Positions 12,854 through 28,200 of a DNA stretch of 64,000 nt are shown here, piece by piece (the stretch's first letter is position 1; every line of letters begins with the position of its first letter). The stretch lies in NCBI RefSeq assembly GCF_000150275.1, contig NW_002060953.1, forward strand, positions 1,152,510 to 1,216,509, written 5' to 3'. The notes under the pieces were generated by a model, which searched no databases, was not told the origin of the DNA, and saw only the letters and a list, made by a program, of their open reading frames with translations. A program made the translations under genes and the position numbers. The DNA comes from Trichoplax adhaerens (taxonomy: Eukaryota > Placozoa > Uniplacotomia > Trichoplacea > Trichoplacidae).

Positions 12854-15800
12854 TGGAGGTAGTAAGGCTCTTTATAAATGCTTCAGCATTGAATTAATTA
12901 ATTAACTCTTAATCTCAAATACTGTATTTATATCACTCTTGTATCACATGATTGAACAATTCTTCTATAGCAAGTAATACAATACTCCTCTAAAGGAGAT
13001 CATTCCATAAAAAGCGACTTTCAGTAAAAGACGCAGAAATGCTATTAAGATTCGTAGAATAGTAAATATACAGAAAAACGAAATAAAAATTTTTAAAAGA
13101 ATGTGAAATTTTATGAGAATTAACATGACTTTTATAATATCAATAAAGAGTGCTAATCTGTACTTAACATGTATGTCTTAATAAAATTTTAAAAGGTGGA
13201 CATGAATTATCTTTAAGGGCCGATAACGTTTTCAGACGGAAAGAAATAATGCAATTATCGAGAAGGAAGTACAAATCATATGGACTGCTTAATTTAGAAC
13301 TGTTTATATGACCGATTTATTCGGACTTTTGCGAATAATTTCTATGGTCTAAAGTAATGAATTGGCATGTAGTTTGGATAGCATACACCTGAATGTAATA
13401 GTAATACTACAGCATTAATGGTACAGGAGTTATGGCATGATCTAGTAATCACATTAACTACCAAACAGCAATCATTTTTTAATTTTATACCGATTCAGTT
13501 AGCAGACCCAGTTAGCTACCCTTCGAAATTTATTTATTATCGACTTAACTATAAAAGTCATATTTGAATCCTATATGAATGGAAGGAAACGAATAGGTTA
13601 AATGACAAGTGTCTAACAGGCTTAGGAAATGCAAATTTAGTTTTAGTACCAAAACTTTCATTTTATTTTTAATCATTTACCATCACAAAAAATAGCTGTA
13701 ATATAATAAAAATTAAAGTCTAGTTATGAATAAATAATCCTTAATAATGAAACAAATGATCATAATTTTCACTAGATTGATATGTACCTAATTGCAAATT
13801 GACGACTTTTATAAGAACTAACATATGAACATAGGCTGTCAAATTTACATTTTATTGATTTTTGTATCCGTATATTGCAATTATACTTTTTTAAATATGG
13901 CTAAGATAAAGTTAACACCCTCTATTATTAATTATCATAGCTTTCTAGAAGTTTCGTTTTAGGATTGGTATCAGCGACTGCGATGTACTTCTCATATGAG
14001 GTTGATTTATTTATTTAGCTTAGCGGTAATTCTCTTATCGTCTTACTCAGTTATCATCTAGTAATAGATCTAAATCTGATTCATAACGGCTGAAGAGAAC
14101 CTATCCCGTCAAAGTGAATTATTCTGCTACAAAGCAAACATTAAACTTAATATCTGCATACCATTGCCAAGCAATCTATTTCGTGCTAATCAATTATTTA
14201 GAACGTTTAAAAATATATTGCAATCTAATATTTCAAATGCCTTAAATGTGAAGTCTTAATAGCTTAAATTTTTATGTCTTCGCTACATTATATCATCTGA
14301 ATAAAATTGATTAAGTTTTCTGTGATTGGTCTCTTACTTAAAAATAAAGCTAAGCTCTTGTTTCATCTGGAAAGAAAATGGTAATGACAATATGACTGGA
14401 AATATCATATCTGTATTAAGTAGTAATCATAAAAAAATTTGTGAACCAAACATTCTGTGTAGTATAAAGAACTTAAAAATCAGTTCATTTTAGCACTTTA
14501 TCTTCCTATCGATACACACATTCGTATTTATCTTACCATACATAACCATTAAATCGTATACATTAAATCGTATACTAAAGCTGTCTGATTTTTTTCTACA
14601 GAATTTAACGTCGAGGATAAATTTTTGTTAGACGTTTGTTTTTAAATTAACCAACTCTTTCCAATTACTGCGAATCATTTATCCAGATTGATTAAGAAAC
14701 ATTAATGTGAAGTAACTAGAGAGGAAGTAAAGGAACGAAAATTTATTAACTCCTGAGAATTTATCAACCTATTCCAAGAGTAAAAATTACAAATAGAAAA
14801 AATATACTAGTATAAAAATTTGCATCAAGTTTCCAGACAGATTCAATGCTTACATGGTACTAAAATAACAAGTAAATTAGCGATAAATAAGGCTAATTTG
14901 AGGAGGAAAGTTATGCATGTAAAAATTTTAGCTTATTGCGATAGTAAGATATACAGTCAAAATTTGCAGGCAATTATTGTGAAAATTTAAAGAAAATACA
15001 GATCGGCAAGCAGTCTTATGGTCGAATCTAGTTATTGAGCCTATCCAATCTCACATTTGAAACTAAGTCTAATTTCCAAAGTAGAACATTTTTATTGGCT
15101 TTTAGAATCTCTTTATAATACCAAGCATTAAATAATAATAATTAAAATATAGTAATCCAAAGAGTTTCATCAATCCATCAATATAATTGATTATGTAAAA
15201 TTCAGATAGTTAATACCTTGAGATTCCTTTTAAATGTTATGCAGCTAATAGAATTTTTCGGAAATGTATATCTAATACTAAATTTAATTATTATGAAAAA
15301 ACACTATGGTAAATCTTTAAACGCAGTATTAAGATTTCTCCTAAAAACATCAATTTTCCGATAACTTACGAAAGGCGTACAAATAATTATTCTAATAGGT
15401 TACGAATCTATCACCTGATTTTTCAATTGTGTCTCAGCAATTGGGCTCAGAATGATCGATAGGAGGGTTATCAGAAAAATCAAAGAAAGAATGCATATTA
15501 ACGTGCAATAGATATTTTTAATTTACTTTACAATAAAGTTCATATATGGAAAAGCTATCAAAGCTAAACTATGAGGATTTAGGTTCACTAAAGTTTCACT
15601 GCAATATTAATCAACGGCCGTTTCCTAGATGAAAGGCATTGGCTTTCATAATCTACTTAAATTTTAGTATGATATTCTACAGTCACGTTATCTATAAGAA
15701 GTGATCGCCAAATTTTGCCTTATGACCGAATGTTTAAGTATGTCAGGCAAAGTTTCATAAATTATTATGCCAAAAATGTGGTAAAATAATGATAGTCCTT

Positions 15801-18800
15801 AGTAGTAGTTAATTAAAAATTTAATCCCTGAAGGTTCAGATGTAAGTAATGCAGCCAAATCAATTTTTGAGGGAACCAATACTATTAATACTATTGGAAT
15901 CATAGCTATTGCTTTTAAAATTACAGATATTATGCTTGATTACGGAAATGTCGATCTGTGATTACTCAAAGTAGCCGTTAATTTTATCATAGCAGCTAAG
16001 TCACAAAACCCATAATAAAATACAATGTGGGTTAATGCCATCAGCGTTCGTTACCGGCATTGTCAATTTAATTGCAACAATAGAACTCAATAGCTATTAT
16101 ATATTATCTACAGCCTATCTGCAACATCCTGTTGACGACTTAATAGAATTGGAATAATTGATTTAGTAAGCCATTAACGAATTACTTAAAAATGATCTAC
16201 TAATAAATCCTGCTTCTAATAAAAATTTTATCGTAGCAAGACGAGGTACAATCTATATTATACAATAATATGAAAATATTGGGAGTTTGGCTAAGCTAGT
16301 TGATTTTTGCAGAATATACTACGATGCAAAAGAATGATTTTATAATCGAATAACTGGTAATTATTACAGTCTAGACCTATTGTCAGTAAAGTAAAGGATA
16401 GAAAATTTTGTTTTGGCTTAACTTTAAGTTATTCTTTATGAAAAAATTTTATTTCACAGTAATTTATTGCGAATTAGGAATCGGTATTTATCAGCAACTG
16501 CTTGTGGGATAAGCTTTATTGCAACGGGATATTTACAATGCTTAATTTTAAATTAGTTATACTGGAATATAATTGCAATTGCATCGAACAATTCCAATTT
16601 AAAGATATCAATTCGATTAATTTTCACTAATATGTAATTATGTTATTACTTAAGGGAAATAAATGCTTGTTACGATCCTGAAATAGCTAGTTCACGAACT
16701 CTCATTTGTACTTTATAGGAATCTTGAATCATAACCAGTAGCATTGATCAGTTTGTTATGAATCGCTGTAATGTATGAGTATTTTCAGATACATCATGAT
16801 CTTGTAAAGCAACGTAATATTGCATATATATATTTATCTTGTGCTCACTGATTGCACTATAAAATGTTGTAGCAAACATAGGGTCAAGATGTAATGGAAC
16901 TAATAATTAAAACATTAAATAAATGTTCTTAAAGGAATTATATATTGCCTCAAAAAGTGGTGGATATCAAATAGTGAAGACAAACTACACATAAACTCTA
17001 ATTAAGGGGTTAAATTACTCTGTAATGATACCAAAGTAGAGAGGCAAATGAAATCTAGCTAACTGTAAGGTATTAAGAGAGGAGAATAGAAGTAAGTAGA
17101 GTAAACAGATTCAGTATAGGACATTGTTCTGCATAACCAAAATTATTTAAATGATCTATATCATAATTGATGAATTGGGTTAGAATTTTACAGAATTTAA
17201 ATATCCCATTTTACGGAGTAACTTTTACGTAACTGTCGTAATATAAATTCCATAAGATAATTTTTTTCTGGGAAAGTATTTGCATACCGCTATCTATGAG
17301 GTTTTACATATTTTTCATGGATAACTGTATAATTTTATAATATTTTCTATAAGCCATTAGTTATTATTTATATCGATTTAGTGTAAACTGACTTCACTTT
17401 TTCAATAGAGCTTGAGTTCAGTTATGTTAAAGAGAGACTAGTGGTATTTACTGTTCCTCCAGACGATATGAGACCGCCAGTATCTAGAGTTGTACAGTAG
17501 ACTAACTTCATGAGGATAAACCGACAGTAGACTCATATTGCAATTTCTATAATAGTTTTAATTTTTCCACGTTATAAATTTCAATTTGTAACACCCTTTA
17601 AGTAACTTTACCTTATATTTAATACCCCAGTTTTTAATACTAATGTTTGAAGATTACTTTATTAGTTGACAATTTTCTAAATATTTGTTATAGTAATTTC
17701 CGTTTATAGCTAATAAGATTAAATGTTGATGTCTAATTATACAATACCCAGCATTCTCAGCCTCGGATTCTTCGTAAAAATTTTCAAACTATAAGCGACT
17801 GCTTACCATTATTACGATAATATATATATTTATTATTCTAAGTATGCTTTGAATGAATATTTTCATATTGATATTTGACCATAAAATAGAAGTCAGTTAG
17901 ATAAACGAAGCAGATTCCTCCGATATTTGTTGTTTTCGGGTTAAAATCTGTAGTAAATACTTATTCCATGCTGTAATACAGCATGTTATCTACGCTGCTG
18001 TTAATATAAGTTCCACTAAATAGACGAAATTTTTAATGCAAGAGTCAAAGTTAATAACGATACAAGGATTTTGTAAAATTTGCTTAGAAGATTGAAGCCA
18101 GATACGGTTATTATCACTAATAGCTTTTCACCGTATCACTGTCTATCTTGCTATTTTAGACTTTTGAGCAGGGTTATCAAACTCATTTTAGCAGTTTAAA
18201 GTATTTCACCATTTATTAGAATGAGCTACAACACTAGCATTTGTCAGTATCGGCTATGATGATCAATTATTTACGGCTGTAATAGTCTCAGCTAATTGCA
18301 GTAGTATTGTATGTGGCTAATAGGATAAAATGGCGCGTTTGTACTGTTTATGGCATGAAACTGGGATTCATAAGTTAAGGCCGTATCTGAAAAATAAATC
18401 TAGTAATAGCAGGAAACTATTACACGGTCATTACAATAGCATACCGTTAAAGTGTTATATAATTGAGTTCTCGAAAATGATAGACACGTATAGAGTCGTA
18501 AAATTTCATTTTTAAGAACTTTATTCGGGCAGCAATAAACGGAAGCGTCTAAATACAGGCCGATTTAAAACTTTTGACTAAATCTACTATAATATCCGGT
18601 CGTGTCTTTGATAATTAAGAAGGATCATGATGCACTACTGCAATTGTAAGGAAGAAAATCATACTATAAATGCTATGAGATCTGAAGTGTAGCGAATGAT
18701 TACTTTTGTGATGGGAAGCATATGATACAATCATTAGAATTATATGGGAGCTAAGTGGGTTTGAAACTAGGAGTCTTTATGTAGCAGCAAGTTGTAAAAT

Positions 18801-21800
18801 ATTGGCGATGCAAAAGTTTCAATTGTATTGAATTTATTCCTATACCACCTTAATACAGTATTCGATTTATCCAATTAAAGGGTTTGTAGCCTTAAAAGAA
18901 TCACCTACAGAAATTACATTAGCAGTTTTCAAAGTTATTTTTATCAAACGCTTTTATAACATCTTTAATCCCACGAATGGCACTCTTTAATAAATAATTT
19001 TATTTTTATTGTTTAACGTTTATGTACTCGTATGGCTATTACCAACCATAATTTAATAATCGTAGATATCTTAAGACAATAGATTGCACAAATAATAACT
19101 TTGCATAGTCATCCAGGGGTTGCAAATTTTTGCATTCTTAGAAGGGTAAAGGTAAGACCACAACATCTTTATTTTTAAATTTGACAAATTGTGCAAGTGG
19201 TTGTATTTCAATGTAGTGATGGAGGGTTCGATGAGTCAGTGTTAGCGGATTTATTTGCCATGTGGAGGAATATGCAAGGCTTTTAGTAGATAAGGGATAT
19301 TTTATTGTAGATTATAATTACATACAATGTAGTAGATACGACGAGCAGCATGTAAGCTGTCGTAAAGTTAGGCAAGGAAATAATAACATTGCGCTCATTG
19401 CAAGTGACAATAGCTGATACAGAAATCATCATTATTCATAGCTTTAAGATAGAACACATGCAGAAAACAAAACTGTAGAATTAAATTCAACATTCATCTA
19501 ACTGTCTACATAGATATTACGTGCGATAGTTTGTAAGCGGTTCCGGACACTGTTAGTGATATAATAAATATAGATAACGATCCATATTTATAGAAAGGAT
19601 GTGAGATTGTAAGTAGCATCTCTACATTTGAGAATTTGATAGCATCATGAAATCATGGTATGATCATAGTAAATTAAAAATATGGAGTATGACACCATAG
19701 CTAACTTTTTTTGGGCTTAGAAAGCGAATGAGATGTTATTCAAATGAACAAGTTAGAGATTCTATATTTACAAAAAATATTTAAATCAACATGATCTTAG
19801 TTACTATGATAAGGATTTGAAAAGTTTTGGAAATTTAAGCTGACATTTCCTAATAAAATTACGAACTACATACTCTCAGTCAAGATCCCGAGCAAACTGT
19901 TTCCTATCCATTTCAGCAGATACAGTCTTATATTTTGCCAGATTAATTTAGTAATGGCATAAACTTTCTATTGCATAACTATATAGAAAAAAGGTTATTT
20001 GACTATCCATAGATGATAATAAAGTATTAGCTATTAGCCGTTATATCACGTGTTAATGATGATTTACGTAATGTATTTAGTTATTGGTACACCCTTAAGG
20101 TGATACTGCGATAGAATTTATCCATCCAAGCAACTACTGCCTTTTTGTATGATTTGACGAAGAAATATGCGGATTAGATGTCTGGAGTTCGAGTTATCCA
20201 ATCTTCCTTTAGAATTATCAAGCATCAGATACTAAATCGACCTCTTTGTTGGAAGTAAAAAGCGCCGAAGGGAGCCTATCCTTAGCAATTAGCTCTTAAA
20301 TCGTATCCAATATCTCGTAATAACAGACTATTTTTAAATATTTCTATCAAAAATGGAGTAGCCTGATATCAATAGCTTTGGAATGTGTTTATCGATTAGT
20401 TCAGTGGGCAATAATATAGGCATTTGTTACCATTCTATGTAAGGTACGGCCCCAAAAATTAAAAAATAATAATTATTTGTATTACAAAAATAATTTGACA
20501 AATCTTAATAGTACTGACTGTGTTGTTAGCAAACGCGTCCCAGAATAATTGTATATAATTTAATTCTGGCAGTTCATATTCTATTTTCGGCGCACTTTCT
20601 CATATTGAGTAATCATGTACTGTACAGAGCTTTAATCGATGATTTTGATGCATATTATGAAGTTCCGAATAGACGATCTGTTTTCGCAACTTATAACAAA
20701 AAACTAACGGACATTCATACTACTAACGGCTCTAGTTCATTTCTGTGTTGTTGCAAATTGATTATATTTGGATGGCTTACCAAGTAGAATTGGGCTATTA
20801 AACAGTTCTTTACAATTCATAATGTCATAGTTCTTCGAGGGGATAATAGAGTTTTGTCCGAATAAGTTTGATTTGATTGTTTACAAGTATACAATAGAAT
20901 TAAATACTAGTGAGATTATTTCAACCAGTTCCTATTTGAAATATGTTATACTGTTCGATATGGTAAGCTTTAAAATTACATTTTTATCATTAGTGTTATC
21001 AAAATTGCTGTAATATTGACGATAGTTTATAAACAAAGATTAACTAATATCTAATCAGCAAATGGATGAGCAAATAATATTGTTTGTTTATCTTGTTCAT
21101 AGCATCGCCAATAGCTATCAGCCGGTAATATCAATGCTTGACCTTTTCAAAGGTTGATTACTTATGAAGTGTTTTCATATTTTCAGATAAGCGATCACTT
21201 CTTTTGTTAGTAAAACAGCAACAACAAAAAGGATACCGTAGCTAGGAATTAAAATTCGATTAAACGATTTCTTAATTAGGTATTCATGCGCGTCTGCAGA
21301 AGTGGACAATAGCTTAAGTATTCTAAGAAAAACATATCGTTATTAGTTGATATATTTACCTAACAACGATATTATGAATTCTTATTGTTGTTAATCTTTT
21401 TATAGGTAGCATATTCTGTATTACTAGTTCACGCTACGCCTTATGGATTAAGTCATAAATGGTACTGTAACAACTATTGCTGTCTTTCCGTTGTGATTAA
21501 CTGTAGTAGCCGGATAAAATATTAGTCTTACTAACCGATTAATATCAATGCACGAAAACTACTATCTGTACGATATCTAGTTATTATCTTTGTTATCTTC
21601 TTGAAAGGGTTAAAAGGTATAGAAATAGTCTATAATACGTTTTCGCGAATTGAAAATTTACCTATAAATTATAAATTGCGCAATTTTAATGGTATTTTGA
21701 TGGCTGAATGGAGGTCCAGAAATTTGCTGAAGTGGCTTAATTTTTTCTCCATATAAATTTTTAATATGAATTACTAATTGCGACCATAATTAAAGCCGCA

Positions 21801-24800
21801 TTTTGAATTCACTAACAACATTTTGATTATCATAACTTATTTTGAAAAGATGAGTGAGAGGAAATATATTTACCATATATTGACATAATAAAATTTACTA
21901 TATTTGGAAATTTGTTATTCGACCTATATTAATTGTTGAGACTTTGATCTCGAAGAACCATTGCTTTTCATTTGTAGGTATAGCTCCATTTAAAGTACTT
22001 CTATTCATTCTCAAATGACATCAAAATTGAATATTGACAATACTTACGTAATTATAATAACTACATGTAATCAACTCAATGATCAATTTTATCAATAGTA
22101 TCTTCAATCTCTGGTAGCATCATCTAGATTATTCTATTTACATTTGAAAGATCTAATAAATGAATGTGTTTACACAACTATGTACAAATACCATAGGGAT
22201 TCTAAAATTTTGACGACTTCCAATAATTTATTCTCAGCAACTCTTTTAAAATAAACAATTTTGTGATTTGAGGAATTTGACAGAATATGGCAGCCGAATG
22301 CGAATATGCTATCACTATTCTAAAATTTGATTTGCACTTACATCATAGATAATATTAAAGATGATGTCTTTGAATTGTAGTTAGTTTAACACTACAGCCT
22401 TTGATTCTCTTTTTTAAGAGTAACTTGTATCAAATAATAGGCAATGGTTTCGAAATAGATTTAAGAGTGTGTAATTAATTTCTATAATTCATCACAAAAA
22501 ATTAACTACTGTAAATGTTATGGCAGAAAGAAGTTGCACTTATGGCGTAGTCTTCAAATTATTTTGCTCAAGACTTACGAAACTGACAGTAATTTATCCA
22601 TGCTAAATTGTTTATAAATACTTAACATTAGCTACCTTGCACTCTACTGCATTTTAGCCTAATAGTTTACTACAAATTAACAGTAAACAAATTTTCGGAA
22701 GTTAATCGAATTACGACACCGTTTTTACGAAAATCAGCTAAGCCAGTTACTAAATGAAATATTTGGCAGTTTCTTGCTTTATAAGGTCACAATCTGGTTA
22801 AAAAATATTTCTTCATAGATAAATTTACTGACAAATAAATATCTCTATCTTGTTCGTATCGGAAATGCAAGTTAAGATATGAATCTTTAAACCGAATTCT
22901 ACGTTTCTAATTTATTCATGGTACGGTTCGCTATTGGAATGATAATCCGTAATTAATATCTATTTTTTGATTTCTGCTATCTAATAAGCTATGAGTGCTG
23001 ATAGTAGCAACATTTGCTATATTATTGGAAATAATATCTTTGTCTGATTAGTTTATGGCACTGGTCAAATTACTGTTAAATCGTATTGTATGGAGCCACA
23101 TAATGAATTATAGGTCACTTCTTATTAATTTTGTTGCAGTAAAAAAAAAAGAAGTCTTTACCAAGGAACATTACGCGGCTTTTATACATAACACATGGCC
23201 TGAATAATGCATTTCAACCCGTTTCAATTAGGCCACCCATCATCTAAACTACTATATTAAATAAAATTGCCTATGATTCATCACGAAGTACTTCATTGCT
23301 AATCCTTATTGCACTTTCAAAGTACGTTACAATAGTAACTTAATTGTCTGAGCTTACGACAGATACGCTCCTGTATACATACGAGCTGAAGAGCCAAGTA
23401 GTGGGATTATTATACGCATTAATTATGATGGAGTCTTAATTCTCTTCACCAAGTATAAGAGTAACTTAAAAAAAGAGAAACAATCTGTAGTACATATACG
23501 TTATGCAACTCTCTATTTATAGCTAATAAAATATGTCACATTATTCCATAACTATAGTCAAGATTGCCAGTGCATTAAGAATTAGTCGCACCGCAATACT
23601 GATTGATCGATAGAATATTCCTATTTTGAAAATTATCTGTTGTGTCAGTGATTTTTATCGAAAAAACAGTTTAATTTACACAAAAGTATAACAATTGCTA
23701 CTTCAACTTACTAAGGCTAAATTTACTTTTAGAATTTCCTATCGTGGAAAATACATCGTTTTATATCATCCTAGAAACGTAACTTGTAGACTAAATCATG
23801 ATCGGATGGTTATTTTGCTTTCGGACGGGAGTACTGACAATTATTAAGAGCAGCAGTAAAGTGCTACAGTACTGTATAAGATCCAGATTATTTATAATTC
23901 TAACAAGAGCACAACAATGAACCTATCTATACATTTAGAATTATAATTGATGGTTTACATAAATATCAACTTCCTCAGTATAGTTTGCACTTATTATTAT
24001 TAATTGTTGCAATGGGATTACGATACGGGATAATATTTTAAAAAATCATTATTTCAAGAATTACATCGCGACTGGATATTAACCATGGCTTCATTTTTAA
24101 TTAAAGTTAAATATCCACATTTTTGGATAGATCGGTAGTTATTAAAATATTTTTATTGCATATTTAATGCAATTATAACTAACTTTTATTAGTTACCTTT
24201 ATCAAATCTATAATTAAAATACAAATTAGAGCTTTAACGCAAATGCACATCAAATTAGAGACAAAACCACGAAACCTAATAGAAAGGTTCAGTTTCTGAA
24301 TCAATTATTAGTATTAATTAATATGAAGCCCGTGACTAAGGGCAAGCGATCTAGCAAGAATTGGTAGTCTAATTTAGCAAGAAGGCTTAGAGTCTATTAC
24401 AGAGGCTAAGATTAGCAATTTTAGCGGTAAGATCTGAATTTGATCATTTACGTAGGTAGGTTCTAGGCGAAGCAAAGTGTTAACAATGCGGGTATATTAT
24501 TTGCGCTCTGTACCAAATTTCAAGACTAAAGTCAATGCTACCATGCTTCCTAAAATCTTGCGATATTGAACTACATTACTCTAGAGTTGCGTTTAAAAAA
24601 ATTAAGAGGAGCTAGTTTGCTTATTTTCCGATTTAGTTTACCTTTAGATATTTAATTTACTGCTAATTGTGTTAAAAGGATATTGTTAAATCGATATTGG
24701 TAACCTTGAACATGCTAAGACGATGTAGATTAACTATGTTTTCGAAAAAGGTTGATTAGATCCAAACTGTTGGTTCTCCTAAAATAGCTACTTAGTTACC

Positions 24801-25238
24801 GAATTACATTTTTTTATGATACACGGAAGTTCCTTTTAAAATAATGGTTATGGCTCCTGACAAAGTATATGTTTAGCTTCAATAAAATAAAGCCCACATT
24901 GATAGGAAAATACCAAATAAACTTTACGTTCAGCTTAACGTAATCATCGAATTAGCTTAATTACCCAAACGCCTTTAGCAAAGCGGTCTTAAAGTCGAAT
25001 TTTGCTTTTAGCCCTATTATAAATAGAATCTTCCGATAGCTTCATATTGCTTTTGAATGATAGAATTTGGAAAAATATCCATCAAATTTCGCTATCAGTA
25101 TCTTTCAGGTGATCTTTTAAATACCAAATTATGCTGTTAAGATACTCATATTAAATTAGAAATTCTAATACAGCTTTATTTCCAGCATTATAGAACGATT
25201 TTTTTGTATTTTGCAGCGGTGCAGAAATATTTCTACTG

Positions 25239-25257
25239 GATCCTACCTTAGGATCCT
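25239..25257. repeat. perfect 8-bp hairpin with GC-containing stem
   Basis: GGATCCTA, a 3-nt loop (CCT) and TAGGATCC. Isolated and of unknown significance. Confidence 0.75.
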
Positions 25258-28200
25258 ATAGTTTAAATTTATGTAAATATTATTTATTTATTTGATATTC
25301 TATTTTCATTGCAGTAATAATCGTTGCTTTGTTCGGTAATAAAACTTAATCGATTGTAGTAAATCTTGAAAATCATTGATCGCGTACTTTAAGTTCTCTT
25401 CTACACCCGCCTTTAGTAGTTTATACGTAGGTTAAAATATTAGAATGTTTATTAAATCCTAGTTTACTTTTGTGTAAAGGTATACGTTCGCATGTTTTAA
25501 CCTCTTTCCTATCGATTACAATAAATTAAAGTATATTATGATCACGTCAGAAGCAAACATTAACGGATGAAATTGTTTAATATTTATTTTCACTTCCTTA
25601 ACACTCGATAAAGTCATGAATACGAATTTGATTTTACTGTATACTGAATTTGCTTCACTTATAAATGAACTAAATACTCCAACTCTAGTGAAAATATGTA
25701 ACTAGCTAAGGAAAGAACAATGAAAATATTGCTCTTTCTCCGCTTTTTAATCTTGATTTTTGATTAATCAATGATTTCTTTATAACAAGAATAAATTGTA
25801 CGTGATCGCAAACGCTTAAAATTTGAATGACGATAATATCAAGTTCCCAATACTCGTTTCTACCATCATTAAATACCATGTTATTTGTCAGCAATCTCAT
25901 CATTGGCATTACTATAGTTTTAATTAGATAGTCTATCAGTTTAATATCCACATTTAAAAATAATTCCACTAGAGAAATACTGTAGTCCACACAGCTATTG
26001 TTGACCATTAAGAAATTTACGCGCATTATAGAATTTGATATCCATTTATAGAAATGTGAATCTATATATTGTGACAATTATGGAGGAACTATTTTGTTAG
26101 ACCATGCTTATTTTGAAAGAGATTATTCCCAATTGAATTATAGCCGGCTGACAGCTTCAATGTTTCATTGCTTGTCGTACATTGTTAATAAGAACAGATG
26201 GATACTTTTAAGTCAGTTCATTAATGAGTGGAAAGGGTATGATGAGAAAAAGAAAATTACAAGAAACATTCTTACCTTCCTCCATTGTCCTACCTAATTT
26301 TATTTTAAAATCTTACTATTTATGAATGGACTATAAACAACTTTTATTTTATTAATAAAGAAATCTTCAACATTCTAAACGGACTAACTAATGAACACAC
26401 GATGTTCTCTTTAAAGGTATTTCTAGCTAACCGTTAAGTATACTGCGAATTTGATCACGTAGCTTTTGATTTAATGCAGTAGGTTTACACAGAAGTTTTG
26501 CAGGCATAGAAGCAGAAGCTCTAAATGAGAGATAGCTAGTGTAAAGTTATTGAGATCTCGTCAATTTGTTCTTGTTGTTTTCTAATCTGATCGCTAATTT
26601 TTTTGTTTTGGTGTAAAAAAGAAATAGGAAAGCTCTTAGCTGATTGTCGGTGACATTAGCATAATAACGATGTGAAATTCAAATAATAATTCTTACTTTG
26701 AGAAGTTTTTAAAATTGTTAATTTGTTCTGGAAGTGAAATAAATAGAAAGCCTTCTCAAGTCAAAGATAAATTTTATAAGTCGCTAGCAGGATAATGTTT
26801 CATTTAGACTATTGATGAATTCTCTATTACTATCGCCAAATAAGAAAAGTATAGATAAAATTTTAGTGAGGTAAATTCAGTTACAAAAATTTTGTTAACT
26901 AATTCTAATTGTGTAAAATAAAAATGAAAGTTTGAATTAATCATTGATATAATCAAACGAAGTAAAATAAATAAAGATGTTATTCCTAGATTAATAGATT
27001 TATTTGCCATTGTAAAACAAGACATGGAAATGTTAGTTAATAAATTAAATCTGCAACAAGACATGACGTAGATAGTAATTTATGTAAAGGCTTCACTTCG
27101 ATAGCAAATAGTAGTACAATGACTACGACCTAATTTTGTAAAGTATTACTTTAACCGTCGAGAGTAGCATTTAAAAATGAAGTGCTGGACTAAAATAGAC
27201 TATGGAATAAGTTGTTTATGGTAGATAAGGGAATTAATGCTTATATGCTTTTTCAGTTAAGATGAGAAATTGCTATATTTAAATCTGGATTTTGCTTGGA
27301 TTTTAATAATTCCATATAATTATTGACGACATCTTGCTAACGAATAGCGATAGAGTGTGGGAGTTATCCTACGGTGACCAATTGATAGATACCCTTGTCG
27401 CTAAAAATACTTTCATTCATTTCGAATGATGTAAAGAATTGAATTGAGGTCGATATGGGAAATTAAAATCTATTTTCTATTAATTGGGTAATCATCTACA
27501 ATAAAAGATTGCATCTTCACATTATATAATGATTCAACAAAGACATGGCGTTAGAACGAAATTTAGTAAAGGTTTCTTTCGTATTCTGAATTGGAACCTA
27601 GTTATTGAATAGTAGGATTAGCAGACTTACTCCGTCAAACTGTGTATATATTTTAAATTTTAGAAGTTGAATCTTAACATGTACTTCTCTATATCTATGA
27701 TGATTGATAAAAACAATACAATATATGGATAGATAAAACAGTTTATATGGCAATAGCAGATCATTTATTTCTACTTTTAGTCAATATGCAGTTGTTTATT
27801 TTGAAGTTGAAAATCAAGTAGGAAACAGTCCACAAGCTGCGCAAGAAAAATCATTGATAAATGCGAATACCCGTTGCTATAGCCTGTAAGCAAATTACAT
27901 TTTATGCATAACTTTGGACTGATGTTATTTTTTGTTAAGAAATGTCTGTTATTTTCTTTCTCTTCTATGCATGGTAACTGTAAAATTGATCAACGGATGA
28001 ATGCAATGATGAACTATTTTCATGTAGTGATTGTTATTCACTTGTTTATCATGTTGATATTGAGCTATTTTAGCACGTAAGATAATGCATCTTAGAACGG
28101 TACTAAATCAATAATTGCGCATTGCCTTGGTAACATACTACTAAATGACTAGTTAATATTAGAAGCCTGCTTGTAAATAGACATTGAAAAGGTTTATTGT

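Noticed and set aside
25706-26077. 123-codon minus-strand open frame
   Set aside because: Longest non-gene frame in the window, but with stops at roughly 7% of codons (my estimate from base composition) a frame this long is expected about once by chance. No domain, signal peptide or splice context is visible.
26804-27064. 86-codon hydrophobic minus-strand frame
   Set aside because: The hydrophobic, Ile/Phe/Leu-rich composition is what AT-rich DNA gives. No ordered membrane topology or family resemblance.
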